64,000 bases of DNA, taken from contig CAVZAT010000004.1 in the NCBI GenBank assembly GCA_963773335.1, positions 1,302,001 through 1,366,000 of the forward strand, given 5' to 3'. Under the pieces are notes generated by a model. It made no database searches. It worked only from the letters and a program-made list of their open reading frames with translations, and had not been told where the DNA came from. Shown one piece after another: positions 46,166 through 55,539 of the stretch. Numbering within the stretch: the stretch's first letter is position 1; each line of letters starts with the position of its first letter. The translations under genes were made by a program, and so were the position numbers. The DNA comes from UBA4742 sp963773335. GTDB lineage: Bacteria; Actinomycetota; Acidimicrobiia; Acidimicrobiales; Acidimicrobilacustridaceae.

Positions 46166-47623
46166 TCAGCCCACCATCGGTTCGACAGGGACGAAGGGGA
46201 TCTCTTCGGGGACCGAGCGGCGGATGAACACCGCCGCCAGCACACCCAGCCCGGCGGCCAGCGCGCCGACTACGTAGGCGGAGCTGAAAGAGCCCACCAC
46301 CCCGGCGGCGTTTTGGCGGGCCACCTGCACGGTCTCCATGATCTGGATGCCCGCCACCGATCCGATCTGGCCGGCCATCTGCATCGCCGCGCTGGCCGCG
46401 CCCATCCGTTCGATCTCCACCGCGTTGGCCACGCTGGCCGAGATCGAGGGGGTGGCCACGCCCATGCCGAGCCCGGACAGCGCCAGCGCCACCACCACGA
46501 AGACGTCGTTGCCCGGGGCCTGGAGGCTGGCGAAGATGAGCATCGACAGCACGATCACGGCCATGCCACTGACCGCCGCGGCCCGCTCGCCGGTGCGCAC
46601 GGCCAGGTAGCCGGCGATCGGCGCTGCGATCGAGAAGGTCAGGGGACGGGCGATCTGCAGGTAGCCGGCGTGGGCCACGCTGTAGCCGAACCCCCGCTCC
46701 AACAGCAGCGGCGTCAGGAAGAAGCCACCCAGGTAGGCGAAGTTGGCCAGCAGGTTGGAGGCGCAGGGCAGTGCGAAGTTGCGCCGTCGTAGCCACTCCA
46801 GCGGCAGCAAGGGCTCCTCGGCCCGCCGTTCGGCCAACCCGAAGGCCAACAACCCGACGGGACAGAGCGCCAGGCTGGTCAGCACGACCGGGCTGGTCCA
46901 ACCCCAATCGGTGCCCCGATTGAGCCCGAACAGAAGCGACCCCACCGCCAGCGCCAACAGGGCGGCGCCGGCCACATCGAGGTGCTGGTCCCGGCTGGGT
47001 TCGGTCTCGGGCAGGACGATGGCGTTGAGGATCAGCGCCGCGGCCACCAGGGGCGCCTGCGCCACGAAGATCCAGCGCCAGCCGAAGGACTCGATCAGCG
47101 GGCCCCCGAGGGCGACGCCCAGGACGGGGCCCCCAGCGCCCACCAACGACCACCACCCGAGCACCTTGGTGCGATCGGTGGGCGGGAACACCCGGAACAG
47201 CAGCGACCACGACGCGGCGGTGGTGCACGCTCCCTCCACCCCCGACAGGAGCCGGGCCCCGATCAGCCAGTAGACCCCTGGCGCGGCGGCCGTCAACACG
47301 GCGCAGCCGAAGGCGCCGGACAGCCCGAACAGGTAGAGCCGGCGGTGGCCGCGCAGGTCGCCGATCTTGCCCGCGGTGGGGGCCGCCACGCCTACGAGCA
47401 GCAGCGGGCCGGTGATGGCCCAGGTCAGCGTGTTCTGGGTGGAGTGCAGGCTCTGGGCGATGTCGACCAGAGCCACGTTGAACACGGTGAAGGTGATGTT
47501 CACGCTGAGCAGGCCGAACAGGACGCTGACCAGCACGAACCAGCGGTAGCGGGGATGCCCGGCCAGACGGGCCTGAGCTGCGGCGCGCACGCCGCTCGGC
47601 GGCCACCCATCCCTGACCGTCAC
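46166..47623 (-). CDS. MFS drug/metabolite exporter, EmrB/QacA-like
   Basis: 485 residues from GTG 47623, with about 14 membrane segments. VNITFTVFNVALVDIAQSLH, LTWAITGPLLLVGVAAPTAG (motif for the 14-segment family), GKIGDLRGHRRLYLFGL (loop 2-3), and motif C LGWWSLVGAGGPVLGVALGG with IESFGWRWIFVAQAPL. A strong GGGAGGGAGC ribosome site precedes GTG. It likely exports an organic compound by proton antiport; the substrate is not predictable. Confidence 0.9.
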   Translation of the reverse strand: MTVRDGWPPSGVRAAAQARLAGHPRYRWFVLVSVLFGLLSVNITFTVFNVALVDIAQSLHSTQNTLTWAITGPLLLVGVAAPTAGKIGDLRGHRRLYLFGLSGAFGCAVLTAAAPGVYWLIGARLLSGVEGACTTAASWSLLFRVFPPTDRTKVLGWWSLVGAGGPVLGVALGGPLIESFGWRWIFVAQAPLVAAALILNAIVLPETEPSRDQHLDVAGAALLALAVGSLLFGLNRGTDWGWTSPVVLTSLALCPVGLLAFGLAERRAEEPLLPLEWLRRRNFALPCASNLLANFAYLGGFFLTPLLLERGFGYSVAHAGYLQIARPLTFSIAAPIAGYLAVRTGERAAAVSGMAVIVLSMLIFASLQAPGNDVFVVVALALSGLGMGVATPSISASVANAVEIERMGAASAAMQMAGQIGSVAGIQIMETVQVARQNAAGVVGSFSSAYVVGALAAGLGVLAAVFIRRSVPEEIPFVPVEPMVG

Positions 47624-47757
47624 GCTCCCTCCCCCTCGTCGTGGTGTCGGCGACGTCGTACGCTACGCCCTGGGGCGCACGGCCAGAAGCCGCCGAGGTG
47701 GGGGCGACATCCGGGCGGAGCTGGGCTGGCTTGGGACCGTGACGGCCGCCGCCCGAC

Positions 47758-47763
47758 TAACTT
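47758..47763 (+). promoter_or_regulatory. Leaderless -10 box of glpX
   Basis: TAACTT, 8 nt before ATG 47772. Confidence 0.45.
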
Positions 47764-47771
47764 GTCGGGCC

Positions 47772-48770
47772 ATGGCCGAACCTACGTCGACCCAACCGGA
47801 CCGCAACCTGGCGCTCGACATCGTGCGCGTCACCGAGGCGGCAGCCATGGCCGCGTCGCGGTGGATGGGTCGCGGCGACAAGGAGGGCGCCGACGGCGCG
47901 GCGGTCGACGCCATGCGCATCACGCTGGGCAGCGTGCCCATGGACGGCATCGTGGTCATCGGCGAGGGCGAGAAGGACGAGGCCCCCATGCTGTTCAACG
48001 GTGAGTCGGTGGGTGACGGACACGGCCCGGCCACCGACATCGCGGTCGACCCCATCGACGGCACCACCCTGACGGCCAAGGGCCGGGGCAACGCCATCGC
48101 GGTGATCGCCGTGAGCGAGCGTGGCACGATGTTCGACCCGGGCCCGTGCGTCTACATGGAGAAGATCGCGGTCGGCCCGGAGTGCGCCGGGGTCATCGAC
48201 CTCAACGCCACACCGACCGAGAACCTCCAGGCGGTGGCCAAGGCCAAGGGCGAGGCGGTGCGGGACGTGACCGCCGTCATCCTCGAGCGCGACCGTCACG
48301 ATGCGCTGATCGACGAGGTGCGCGCCGCCGGCGCCCGCGTGCGCCTCATCCCCGACGGCGACGTGGCCGGTGCCATCTCGACCGCCTGGACCGACTCCGG
48401 GGCCGACATCCTGTTCGGCGTCGGGGGCACCCCCGAAGGGGTCATCACCGCCGCCGCGCTCAAGTGCATGGGGGGCGAGATGCTGAGCCGGCTGTGGCCC
48501 CGCGACGACGGCGAGCGCCAGGCGGCCCTCGACGCCGGCTACGACCTGGACCGGGTGCTGACCACCGACGACCTGGTGGCGGGCGACAACTGCTTCTTCG
48601 CGGCCACGGGCATCACCGACGGCGAGCTGCTCAAGGGGGTCCACTACGATCGCAACGGGGCCAGCACCCAGTCGCTGGTGATGCGCTCGAGGTCAGGCAC
48701 CGTGCGGATGATCAACGCCCGCCACAACCTGACCAAGCTGGGCGGCTTCAGCGCCATCGAGTTCCACTGA
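47772..48770 (+). CDS. glpX: Class II fructose-1,6-bisphosphatase
   Basis: Gluconeogenic phosphatase, 332 residues. VIGEGEKDEAPMLFNGE and VDPIDGTTLTAKGRGNAIAV carry the metal-binding acidic residues; RLIPDGDVAGAI and GVGGTPEGVITAAALKCMGG are further GlpX hallmarks. ATG 47772 (MAEPTSTQPDRNLALDIVRV) was chosen over an upstream in-frame GTG because of the -10 spacing. Actinobacteria commonly rely on GlpX as their main FBPase. Convergent with leuA across repeat locus D. Confidence 0.95.
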   Translation: MAEPTSTQPDRNLALDIVRVTEAAAMAASRWMGRGDKEGADGAAVDAMRITLGSVPMDGIVVIGEGEKDEAPMLFNGESVGDGHGPATDIAVDPIDGTTLTAKGRGNAIAVIAVSERGTMFDPGPCVYMEKIAVGPECAGVIDLNATPTENLQAVAKAKGEAVRDVTAVILERDRHDALIDEVRAAGARVRLIPDGDVAGAISTAWTDSGADILFGVGGTPEGVITAAALKCMGGEMLSRLWPRDDGERQAALDAGYDLDRVLTTDDLVAGDNCFFAATGITDGELLKGVHYDRNGASTQSLVMRSRSGTVRMINARHNLTKLGGFSAIEFH

Positions 48771-48773
48771 CCT

Positions 48774-48918
48774 GGCGCTCTGGTCGGCAGGCCTCCCGCT
48801 TGCTTGGCCCTCTGGTCGGCAAGCCTCCCGCTTGCCTGGCCCTCCGGTCGGCAAGCCTCCCGACGGGCGGCTCCGCCATCCGGATGTCATCGTCTGAGCG
48901 GCTCCGCTCCGCTTGGCC
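48774..48918 (+). repeat. Dispersed repeat, locus D: 32-bp module tandem plus full element
   Basis: Module 1 (GGCCCTCTGGTCGGCAAGCC-like) starts at 48774, 48806 and 48838; the third copy continues into module 2 (GGGCGGCTCCGCCATCCGGA) and a GC-rich tail. It occupies the gap between the convergent glpX and leuA stop codons. Confidence 0.88.
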
Positions 48919-48994
48919 ACGTGACGCACGCGACCAGGGCACCCCTCGGGTGCACAGGTCGCCATCGTGCGGATGAGCCCCAGGGTCCCCCGCA

Positions 48995-50718
48995 CTAGCG
49001 GCCGGAGTCGCCCCGGCGCACCCGCTCGGCGGCCGACAGCACCGCCCGCAGCGATGCGGTGACGATGTTGGGGTGGGTGCCGATCCCCCACCGGGTCACC
49101 CCGGAACCGTCGATCGTCTCCACGTAGGCCACGGCGGCGGCATCGGCGCCCGAGCCGATGGCGTGCTCGTGGTAGTCGACCACGTCCAGCGTCACCCCGA
49201 GCCCGTCGCGCACGGCCACCACCAACGCGTCGATGGGGCCGTTGCCCCGACCCGAGATGGTGACCGGCTCGCCGTCGACCAGCAGCTGCGCGGTGAGCGA
49301 GGCATGGTCCTCGCTCTCGGTCAGGATCTCGTGGCTGCGCAGCTCGATCGACGGCTCGGGCGGGAGGTAGGTCTGGGTGAACGTGTCCCACATGGCGGTG
49401 GGACTGATCTCGGTGCCGGTGTCCTCGGTGATCGTCTGGATGCTGCGGGAGAACTCGATCTGCAACCGTCGGGGCAGCTCGAAGCCGTGCTCGTACTCCA
49501 TGATGTAGGCGACGCCGCCCTTGCCCGACTGGCTGTTGACCCGGATCACCGCCTCGTAGTCACGACCCACGTGGGCGGGGTCGATCGGCAGGTAGGGCAC
49601 CTCCCAGATCTCGTAGTCGCGCCGCGCCCCGCCGCCTCGGAATCGGCATACAGGGCCGCGAAGCCCTTCTTGATGGCGTCCTGGTGCGACCCCGAGAACG
49701 AGGTGTACACGAGGTCGCCCACGTAGGGGTGGCGCTCGTGCACGGGCAGGCGGTTGCAGTACTCGGCCGTACGCCGCAGCGAGTCGATGTCGGAGATGTC
49801 CAGCTGTGGGTCGACGCCCTGGCTGAACAGGTTCATGGCCAGGGTGATCACGTCCACGTTGCCGGTGCGCTCGCCGTTGCCGAACAGCGTCCCCTCCACC
49901 CGGTCGGCGCCGGCCATCACGCCCAGCTCGGCCGCGGCCACCGCCGTGCCCCGGTCGTTGTGGGGGTGCAGCGACAGCGTGACGGCTTCGCGGTTGCGCA
50001 CGCTGCGCAGGAACCACTCGATGGTGTCGGCGTACACGTTGGGGGTGTACATCTCGACGGTGGCCGGCAGGTTCATGATGAGCGGGCGGTCCGCCGTGGG
50101 CTCGATGACCTCGGCCACCGCATCGCAGATCTCGACCGCGTAGGCGGTCTCGGTGCCGGTGTAGCTCTCGGGCGAGTACTCGTAGCGCACGTCGGTGCCG
50201 GGAATGGTCTCCTCCAGCTTGCGGCACAGACGGGCGGCGTTGACTGCGATCTCGGTGATCCCGGCCTGGTCGAGCCCGAACACCACCCGGCGCTGGAGCA
50301 CCGAGGTGGAGTTGTAGAAGTGCACGATGGCCCGGGGCGCCCCGGCCAGGCACTCGTAGGTGCGCTCGATCAGGTCCTGACGGCACTGGGTCAGCACCTG
50401 GATCATCACGTCGTCGGGGATCATGTCCTCTTCGATGAGCTGGCGCACGAAGTCGAAGTCGGGCTGGCTGGCCGACGGGAAGCCGACCTCGATCTCCTTG
50501 AACCCCATCTTGACCAGCACGTCGAACATGCGGCGCTTGCGGTCCGGGTCCATGGGATCGATCAGGGCCTGGTTGCCGTCGCGCAGGTCCACCGAGCACC
50601 ACCGGGGCGCCACCGTGGTGCGCCGATCGGGCCAGGTCCGGTCGGGCAGCGTGAGCGGCTGGAACGGCTCGTACTTCTCGAACGGCATCTTCTCGGGCTG
50701 GACGTTCTCGGGTGGCAT
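48995..50718 (-). CDS. leuA: 2-isopropylmalate synthase (frameshift)
   Basis: First committed step of leucine synthesis. About 574 residues when joined, the long actinobacterial/yeast-type LeuA. WCSVDLRDGNQALIDPMDPD, metal site HPHND in VTLSLHPHNDRGTA, GNGERTGNVDV and a C-terminal LeuA dimer regulatory domain (GVTLDVVDYHEHAIGSGADA). One base is missing near 49618-49625 (GGCGCGACTAC, expected GGC-G-GAC-TAC) to join EAAGRG to DYEIWEVPYLPID. I chose ATG 50718 (MPPENVQPEKMPFEKYEPF); codons upstream are attenuator. Confidence 0.95.
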
Positions 50719-50798
50719 CGGTGGCACCTCGTTGGTGGTGGTCAGGCTGGTGGAGGTCAGGTAGATGGGGCGACGAGAGGGTGAAGAACCGGTCCCGG

Positions 50799-50838
50799 AA
50801 AACGCAAGAAGCTCCCGGCCCGGAGGCACAGGAGCTTC
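50799..50838 (-). terminator. leuA attenuator terminator hairpin
   Basis: Minus strand: GAAGCTCC, 14-nt loop, GGAGCTTC, then TTGCGTTTT. Just upstream a competing stem GGCGAGC/GCTCGCC (about 50864-50838) begins at the leader stop codon and overlaps the terminator's 5' edge. Confidence 0.8.
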
Positions 50839-50864
50839 GGCGAGCACCGATATGTGGCGCTCGC

Positions 50865-50900
50865 CTAGGTCAGAAGGAGGAGTCCGGCGTGAGACAGCAT
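50865..50900 (-). CDS. Leucine leader peptide of the leuA attenuator (11 aa)
   Basis: The ORF reads MLSHAGLLLLT: four consecutive Leu codons (CTC CTC CTT CTG) near the stop, plus a fifth Leu at position 2. A GTG directly before the ATG is in frame. The ATG is 8 nt (GTG 5 nt) from a good -10, so the leader is translated from a leaderless or nearly leaderless transcript. Followed by competing hairpins and a T-rich terminator, it fits attenuation by leucyl-tRNA charging. Confidence 0.88.
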   Translation of the reverse strand: MLSHAGLLLLT

Positions 50901-50908
50901 CACGGCGC

Positions 50909-50937
50909 AGTATCTCTGAACTGGGAGCGATCGTCAA
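50909..50937 (-). promoter_or_regulatory. leuA promoter
   Basis: TTGACG (50937-50932), exactly 17 nt, GATACT (50914-50909) on the minus strand. It is the best-formed sigma70-type promoter in the window. Confidence 0.8.
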
Positions 50938-50968
50938 CCCCCAGGCTCAATCCGAACGGCCGAACGAC

Positions 50969-51565
50969 TCACAGCACGCGCCAGGCCACGGCCGCCAGAA
51001 CCACCAACGGGGCCAGGGTGACCTCCGCCAGGGCTCCCACCACGGCCAGGGCCACGGCCGCCAGGAACGGCACGCTGATGAGGCGCAGGGCGGCGCCGTA
51101 GCCGGGGACCTCGGCATGGGCCTCGAGCAGCAGCCGGCCCGCCCTCCAGCCGTCGCCCACCACGTGGGTGCGCGGGCGTCGGGCCTCGCCGGCCACCGGG
51201 CGGGCCGCCCGGGCCAGCTCTGCCAGCTCACGGCCGTGGTCGCGAAGGACATCGGGGGAGGCCCGCAACCAGCCCGGCAGGGCCAGCACCTCCTCCAGGG
51301 CGTCGTAGAACAGCCACAGCACCACGGGCGCGCCGGCCAGCACCAGGGCGACCGCGACCAGGGCCACGCCGCCGACCACGCCGGGCCAGCCGGCGGTGAG
51401 GGGCACCGCCACGATGATGACCACCGACACCGCCGCACTGATGGCCAGGAACCGGACCCATCGCGCCATGCGTCGAGCCAGGGGAACCAGTCGCGCCAGG
51501 GTGGCGAGCAGGGCGGAGGTGGAACGGCCCGACTCGATCTGTCGACCTGCGGTGGCGGCGCTCAC
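50969..51565 (-). CDS. Small membrane protein coupled to P450
   Basis: 198 residues from GTG 51565, which overlaps the P450 stop (GTGA). Two hydrophobic segments in the first half (FLAISAAVSVVIIVAVPLTA, VVGGVALVAVALVLAGAPVV) and a hydrophobic C-terminus (LAAVALAVVGALAEVTLAPL) with a soluble Arg-rich middle. No recognised family. Its 3' end lies about 30 bp from the leuA promoter. Confidence 0.75.
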   Translation of the reverse strand: MSAATAGRQIESGRSTSALLATLARLVPLARRMARWVRFLAISAAVSVVIIVAVPLTAGWPGVVGGVALVAVALVLAGAPVVLWLFYDALEEVLALPGWLRASPDVLRDHGRELAELARAARPVAGEARRPRTHVVGDGWRAGRLLLEAHAEVPGYGAALRLISVPFLAAVALAVVGALAEVTLAPLVVLAAVAWRVL

Positions 51566-52806
51566 ACCGACACCTGCAGCTCGCGCAGCCCGCGGAGCAC
51601 GAAGTGGTCACGGTGGACCGGCTCCGCCGCCAACTCCAGGTCGGGGAAGCGTCGGATCAGGCTGCCCAGGGCGATCTGCGCCTCGAGTCGGGCCAGTGCC
51701 GCGCCCAGGCAGTAGTGCATGCCCTGGGAGAAGGCGAGGTGGTGGTTGTCGGCGCGGCCCAGGTCGAGCCGGTCCGGCCGGTCGAAGCGCTCGGGATCGC
51801 GGTTGGCCGCGGCTAGCAGCGTCACCACCGGGGTGCCCTTCGGGTAGGCACGACCGCCCACCTCGATGTCGACGGTGGCCGTGCGCCCGGTGATGTGCGC
51901 GGGCGGGTCGAATCGCAGCAGCTCCTCGACGGCTGACGCATCCAGACCGGGGTCGGCGCGCCAACGGGCCAGCTCGTCGGGTTGGCGCAACAGGGCCAGC
52001 GTGCCGTTGCCGATCAGGTTCATGGTCGTCTCGTGGCCGGCGATGAACAGCAGGACGACGATCGAGCTGAGCTCCTCGGGACTGAGGCGGTCACCCGCCT
52101 CCTCGGCGGCCAGCAGGCCGCTGATGAGATCGTCGCCGGGATGGGCCCGACGCTCGTCGAAGAGCGTGGCGAAGTAGTTGAAGAAGCTCATGGCGGCCAC
52201 CATCCCCCGCTGGAGCTCCTCGTCGGTCATGATCCCGTCGAGCAACCGGGACGCGTCGCTCGACCAGCCGGCGAAGTGCTCCCGATCGTCGACCGGGACG
52301 CCCAGGAGCTCGCAGATCACCGTCACCGGCAGCTCGAAGCCCAGGTCGGCCACCACGTCGAGGCCACCGCGTTCGGCCGTGTCGTCGAGGATCGACTCGA
52401 CCAGCGACTGGATGCGGGGCCGGAGCCGCTCGACCGTCCGCGGGGTGAAGGCCTTGGAGACCAGCCCGCGGACCCGGGTGTGGTCGGGTGGGTCCATGAA
52501 CAGCAGGACGTGGGTGTCGGCCTCGCTCAACAGCGGCCCCAGGTCTCCGGGACTCGTCGCCGGATCACGGTGGGCCGGGTTGGAGCTGAAACGGGGATCG
52601 CGCAGCACCGCCTCGCAGTCGCGGTGACGGGTCATCACCCACTCCCCCAGCCCGTTGCGCCACACCGGCTCCTCGCGACGCATGCGGTCGTAGGTGGGCC
52701 AGGGATCCTCCCAGTCGAAGGCGCCGAAGCGATCCGATCCGATCAGCTCGAACGCGACGTCGGCCGCCGCACTCGACTGGGCAGGACGGGAGTCGGTATC
52801 GCTCAT
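51562..52806 (-). CDS. Cytochrome P450
   Basis: 414 residues, soluble bacterial class. I-helix AGHETTMNLI (oxygen activation), ExxR in VEELLRFDPP, heme loop FSQGMHYCLGAALARLE with the Cys thiolate, and early MDPPDHTRVRGLVSKAFTPR. All catalytic motifs are intact. It probably hydroxylates a lipid or secondary metabolite; the adjacent desaturase hints at lipid chemistry, but no redox partner gene is beside it. ATG is 6 nt from a good promoter. Confidence 0.94.
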   Translation of the reverse strand: MSDTDSRPAQSSAAADVAFELIGSDRFGAFDWEDPWPTYDRMRREEPVWRNGLGEWVMTRHRDCEAVLRDPRFSSNPAHRDPATSPGDLGPLLSEADTHVLLFMDPPDHTRVRGLVSKAFTPRTVERLRPRIQSLVESILDDTAERGGLDVVADLGFELPVTVICELLGVPVDDREHFAGWSSDASRLLDGIMTDEELQRGMVAAMSFFNYFATLFDERRAHPGDDLISGLLAAEEAGDRLSPEELSSIVVLLFIAGHETTMNLIGNGTLALLRQPDELARWRADPGLDASAVEELLRFDPPAHITGRTATVDIEVGGRAYPKGTPVVTLLAAANRDPERFDRPDRLDLGRADNHHLAFSQGMHYCLGAALARLEAQIALGSLIRRFPDLELAAEPVHRDHFVLRGLRELQVSV

Positions 52807-52812
52807 GGGACC

Positions 52813-52841
52813 ATCATCGACGCAAGCGGCGCCGTTGCCAA
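52813..52841 (-). promoter_or_regulatory. P450 promoter (leaderless)
   Basis: TTGGCA (52841-52836), 17 nt, GATGAT (52818-52813), then 6 nt to ATG 52806. Confidence 0.7.
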
Positions 52842-52892
52842 CCACCCGATCGCCACGATCATGGAACGACCACGTGTCCGAGCCGTGGCGGC

Positions 52893-54080
<1,188 letters not shown>

Positions 54081-54161
54081 GGACGGCATCGATGAACATC
54101 CTGGGGATCGGCCTGCGAGAACGACGAAGCAGGGAGGGAGCTGCACCGTTACCTGAACCGT

Positions 54162-54188
54162 AGCCTACCGACCAGTAGGTAGGTCGGT
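54162..54188 (-). promoter_or_regulatory. Operator-like inverted repeats over the desaturase -10
   Basis: TAGGCT (minus, 54167-54162) is a candidate -10. Overlapping it are CCTAC-N6-GTAGG (54164-54179) and ACCGACC-N8-GGTCGGT (54167-54188). The layout suits a dimeric TetR-type repressor of fatty-acid genes. No regulator gene is adjacent, so this is inference. Confidence 0.5.
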
Positions 54189-54242
54189 CGCGACAAGTCC
54201 GAGGCCGATTCTCACCTGTGGCCCCCTGATCGGTTTGCCTGG

Positions 54243-54248
54243 TAGCGT
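54243..54248 (+). promoter_or_regulatory. -10 box for the fluoride operon
   Basis: TAGCGT ends 4 nt before the riboswitch; transcription would start at or close to the aptamer 5' end. Confidence 0.45.
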
Positions 54249-54252
54249 CTCT

Positions 54253-54302
54253 GGTCGGCGATGGAGCTCGCCACAAGCGCCGCGAGGCTGATGGCTCCTA
54301 CC
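54253..54302 (+). ncRNA. Fluoride (crcB-motif) riboswitch aptamer
   Basis: The core starts GGTCGGCGATGGAGCTCGCC, has a GCC-GCGA-GGC tetraloop hairpin, and ends CTGATGGCTCCTACC. These match the conserved blocks of the crcB motif (GGCGATGG..., ...TGATGG.CTCCTAC) in order and spacing. It lies upstream of two crcB genes, exactly the expected context. The aptamer binds fluoride through Mg2+ and turns on fluoride exporters. Confidence 0.93.
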
Positions 54303-54327
54303 AATCCGCAGTGGTCGCGTTGGTAGG
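54297..54327 (+). promoter_or_regulatory. Riboswitch expression-platform hairpin
   Basis: CCTACCAA (54297-54304) pairs perfectly with TTGGTAGG (54320-54327). The left arm is the 3' end of the fluoride aptamer, so hairpin and folded aptamer exclude each other. No T tract follows, so termination would be U-independent or Rho-assisted. Confidence 0.65.
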
Positions 54328-54643
54328 GCATGCCTCGGTGAGCCGGGTCGGGAATGCCCTGGCGGGATCACGGTTCCCGGCAAGGAGTCACCATGTTCCT
54401 TCGGTGGGTGTCCATCGCACCTGCGTTCGCACATCACCGGCCGCGGTTGACGACCGTTGGACCCTGACGCTTCACCGGGTCGCCGAGCCGCACCCGAGGC
54501 GGCTGCTCGCCCCCGGGCCGCCGTCGGAGGGTGCCAGCGGCGGGGATCGCGAGAAGAACGCGAGCTGAGAGTACCGTCCGGGCACCCGCGAGGTGCACGA
54601 CGACTGGCACCAGCCAGCCCCCGTCCACGGGAGCCGCAGCGCC
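54303..54643 (+). other. Long leader between riboswitch and crcB
   Basis: About 340 nt. It holds the expression-platform hairpin, a second inverted repeat AGGGCAT...ATGCCCT (about 54325-54361) and a possible 24-codon ORF at 54393. From 54468 to 54643 I see only GC-rich sequence and the possible upstream GTG 54593 for crcB. Confidence 0.6.
54393..54467 (+). CDS. Possible 24-aa upstream ORF in the fluoride leader
   Basis: Reads MFLRWVSIAPAFAHHRPRLT and four more residues, with a strong AAGGAG (54382-54387) spaced 5 nt from ATG. It is one of few consensus ribosome sites in a window where many starts are leaderless, which makes it worth recording. It could be a leader peptide, an anti-Rho device, or chance. 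No similarity recognised. Confidence 0.35.
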   Translation: MFLRWVSIAPAFAHHRPRLTTVGP

Positions 54644-55174
54644 ATGGCCGATGACGAGCCCGATCGAGACCCCTTCCCCATCGACCCCGATCTGTCGCCG
54701 TCGGACCCAGCCGAGCCGTCGGTCGAGCATCGGCCCCGACCCCGCCCGCGCCACGGCCGGGCTCGGCCCGACGTGCTCGCGGCCATAGCCCTGGGGGGTG
54801 CGCTGGGTGCACCTGCCCGCTACGAGGTGTCCCGCCTGATCAGCGTGGGTGCGGGCGGCTTTCCCTGGGATGTGTTCTGGGCCAACATCACCGGCAGCCT
54901 CGTGCTGGGGTTCATCCTCGTGCTCGTGATCGAGCGCCTTCCGCCCTCGAGGTATCTGCGGCCGTTCTTCGCCGTCGGCTTCCTCGGCGCCTACACGACC
55001 TTCAGCACCTACATGGTGGGCACGAGCCTGCTGATCAAGGACGGCCACGTTGCCACGGCGCTGGTGTACCTGTTCGGCAGCGCGCTGGCCGGCTTCGCCG
55101 CGGTCTGGCTCGGCATCGTCGGCGGTCGCCTGCTCCCTCTCGCCCCGCGTTCGCCGCGCCACCGCGTGGCCTGA
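54644..55174 (+). CDS. crcB: Fluoride channel subunit CrcB/Fluc (1)
   Basis: 176 residues from ATG 54644 (MADDEPDRDPFPIDPDL), with GGGAG 9 nt upstream; GTG 54593 is an alternative. The acidic, Arg-rich first ~45 residues are unusual. The Fluc core has GGALGAPARYEVSRLI, the pore Asn in FWANITGSLVLGF, and GFLGAYTTFSTYMVGT (Phe box and central Na+ site), four membrane helices. Heads the riboswitch operon; it likely forms an antiparallel heterodimer with the second CrcB. Confidence 0.92.
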   Translation: MADDEPDRDPFPIDPDLSPSDPAEPSVEHRPRPRPRHGRARPDVLAAIALGGALGAPARYEVSRLISVGAGGFPWDVFWANITGSLVLGFILVLVIERLPPSRYLRPFFAVGFLGAYTTFSTYMVGTSLLIKDGHVATALVYLFGSALAGFAAVWLGIVGGRLLPLAPRSPRHRVA

Positions 55175-55185
55175 AAGGACACCGG

Positions 55186-55539
55186 ATGATCGAGCTCGAA
55201 GGTACCCAGCGCCGCCTCACCATCTTCATCGGTGAGAGCGACCATCACGGCCGCACGCCTCTGGCCACCGAGATCGTGCAGCGCGCCCACGCCGCGGGCC
55301 TGGCCGGCGCCACGGTGCTGCGCGGCGTCGAGGGCTACGGCGCCTCGAATCACGTCCACACCACCCGCATCCTGTCGCTGTCGACCGACCTGCCCATGGT
55401 CGTGGTGATCGTCGACGACCCCGGGCGCATCGACGCCTTCATCCCACAACTCCAGGAGCTGGTCACCGAAGGCCTGATCCTCGCCGACGACGTCGAGGTC
55501 ATCCACCACGCGGGGCGCAACCTGGGCCACGAGCCATGA
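55186..55539 (+). CDS. DUF190 family protein
   Basis: 117 residues, DUF190 (PII-like fold). QRRLTIFIGESDHHGRTPLA, AAGLAGATVLRGVEGYGASN and LSTDLPMVVVIVDDPGRIDA are the family blocks. ATG 55186 has AAAGGA upstream and the stop overlaps the next crcB (ATGA). DUF190 genes often lie with crcB and are thought to be accessory or sensory, but the biochemical role is not established. Confidence 0.92.
   Translation: MIELEGTQRRLTIFIGESDHHGRTPLATEIVQRAHAAGLAGATVLRGVEGYGASNHVHTTRILSLSTDLPMVVVIVDDPGRIDAFIPQLQELVTEGLILADDVEVIHHAGRNLGHEP

Noticed and set aside
54311..54568. 85-codon plus-strand ORF in the fluoride leader
   Set aside because: It starts inside the expression-platform hairpin, has no ribosome site and no protein-like pattern; the 24-codon ORF with a ribosome site in another frame is more plausible.
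54468..54643. A second riboswitch (TPP-like CTGAGA) near 54566
   Set aside because: Only the six-base CTGAGA match is present; the remaining conserved TPP blocks are absent.
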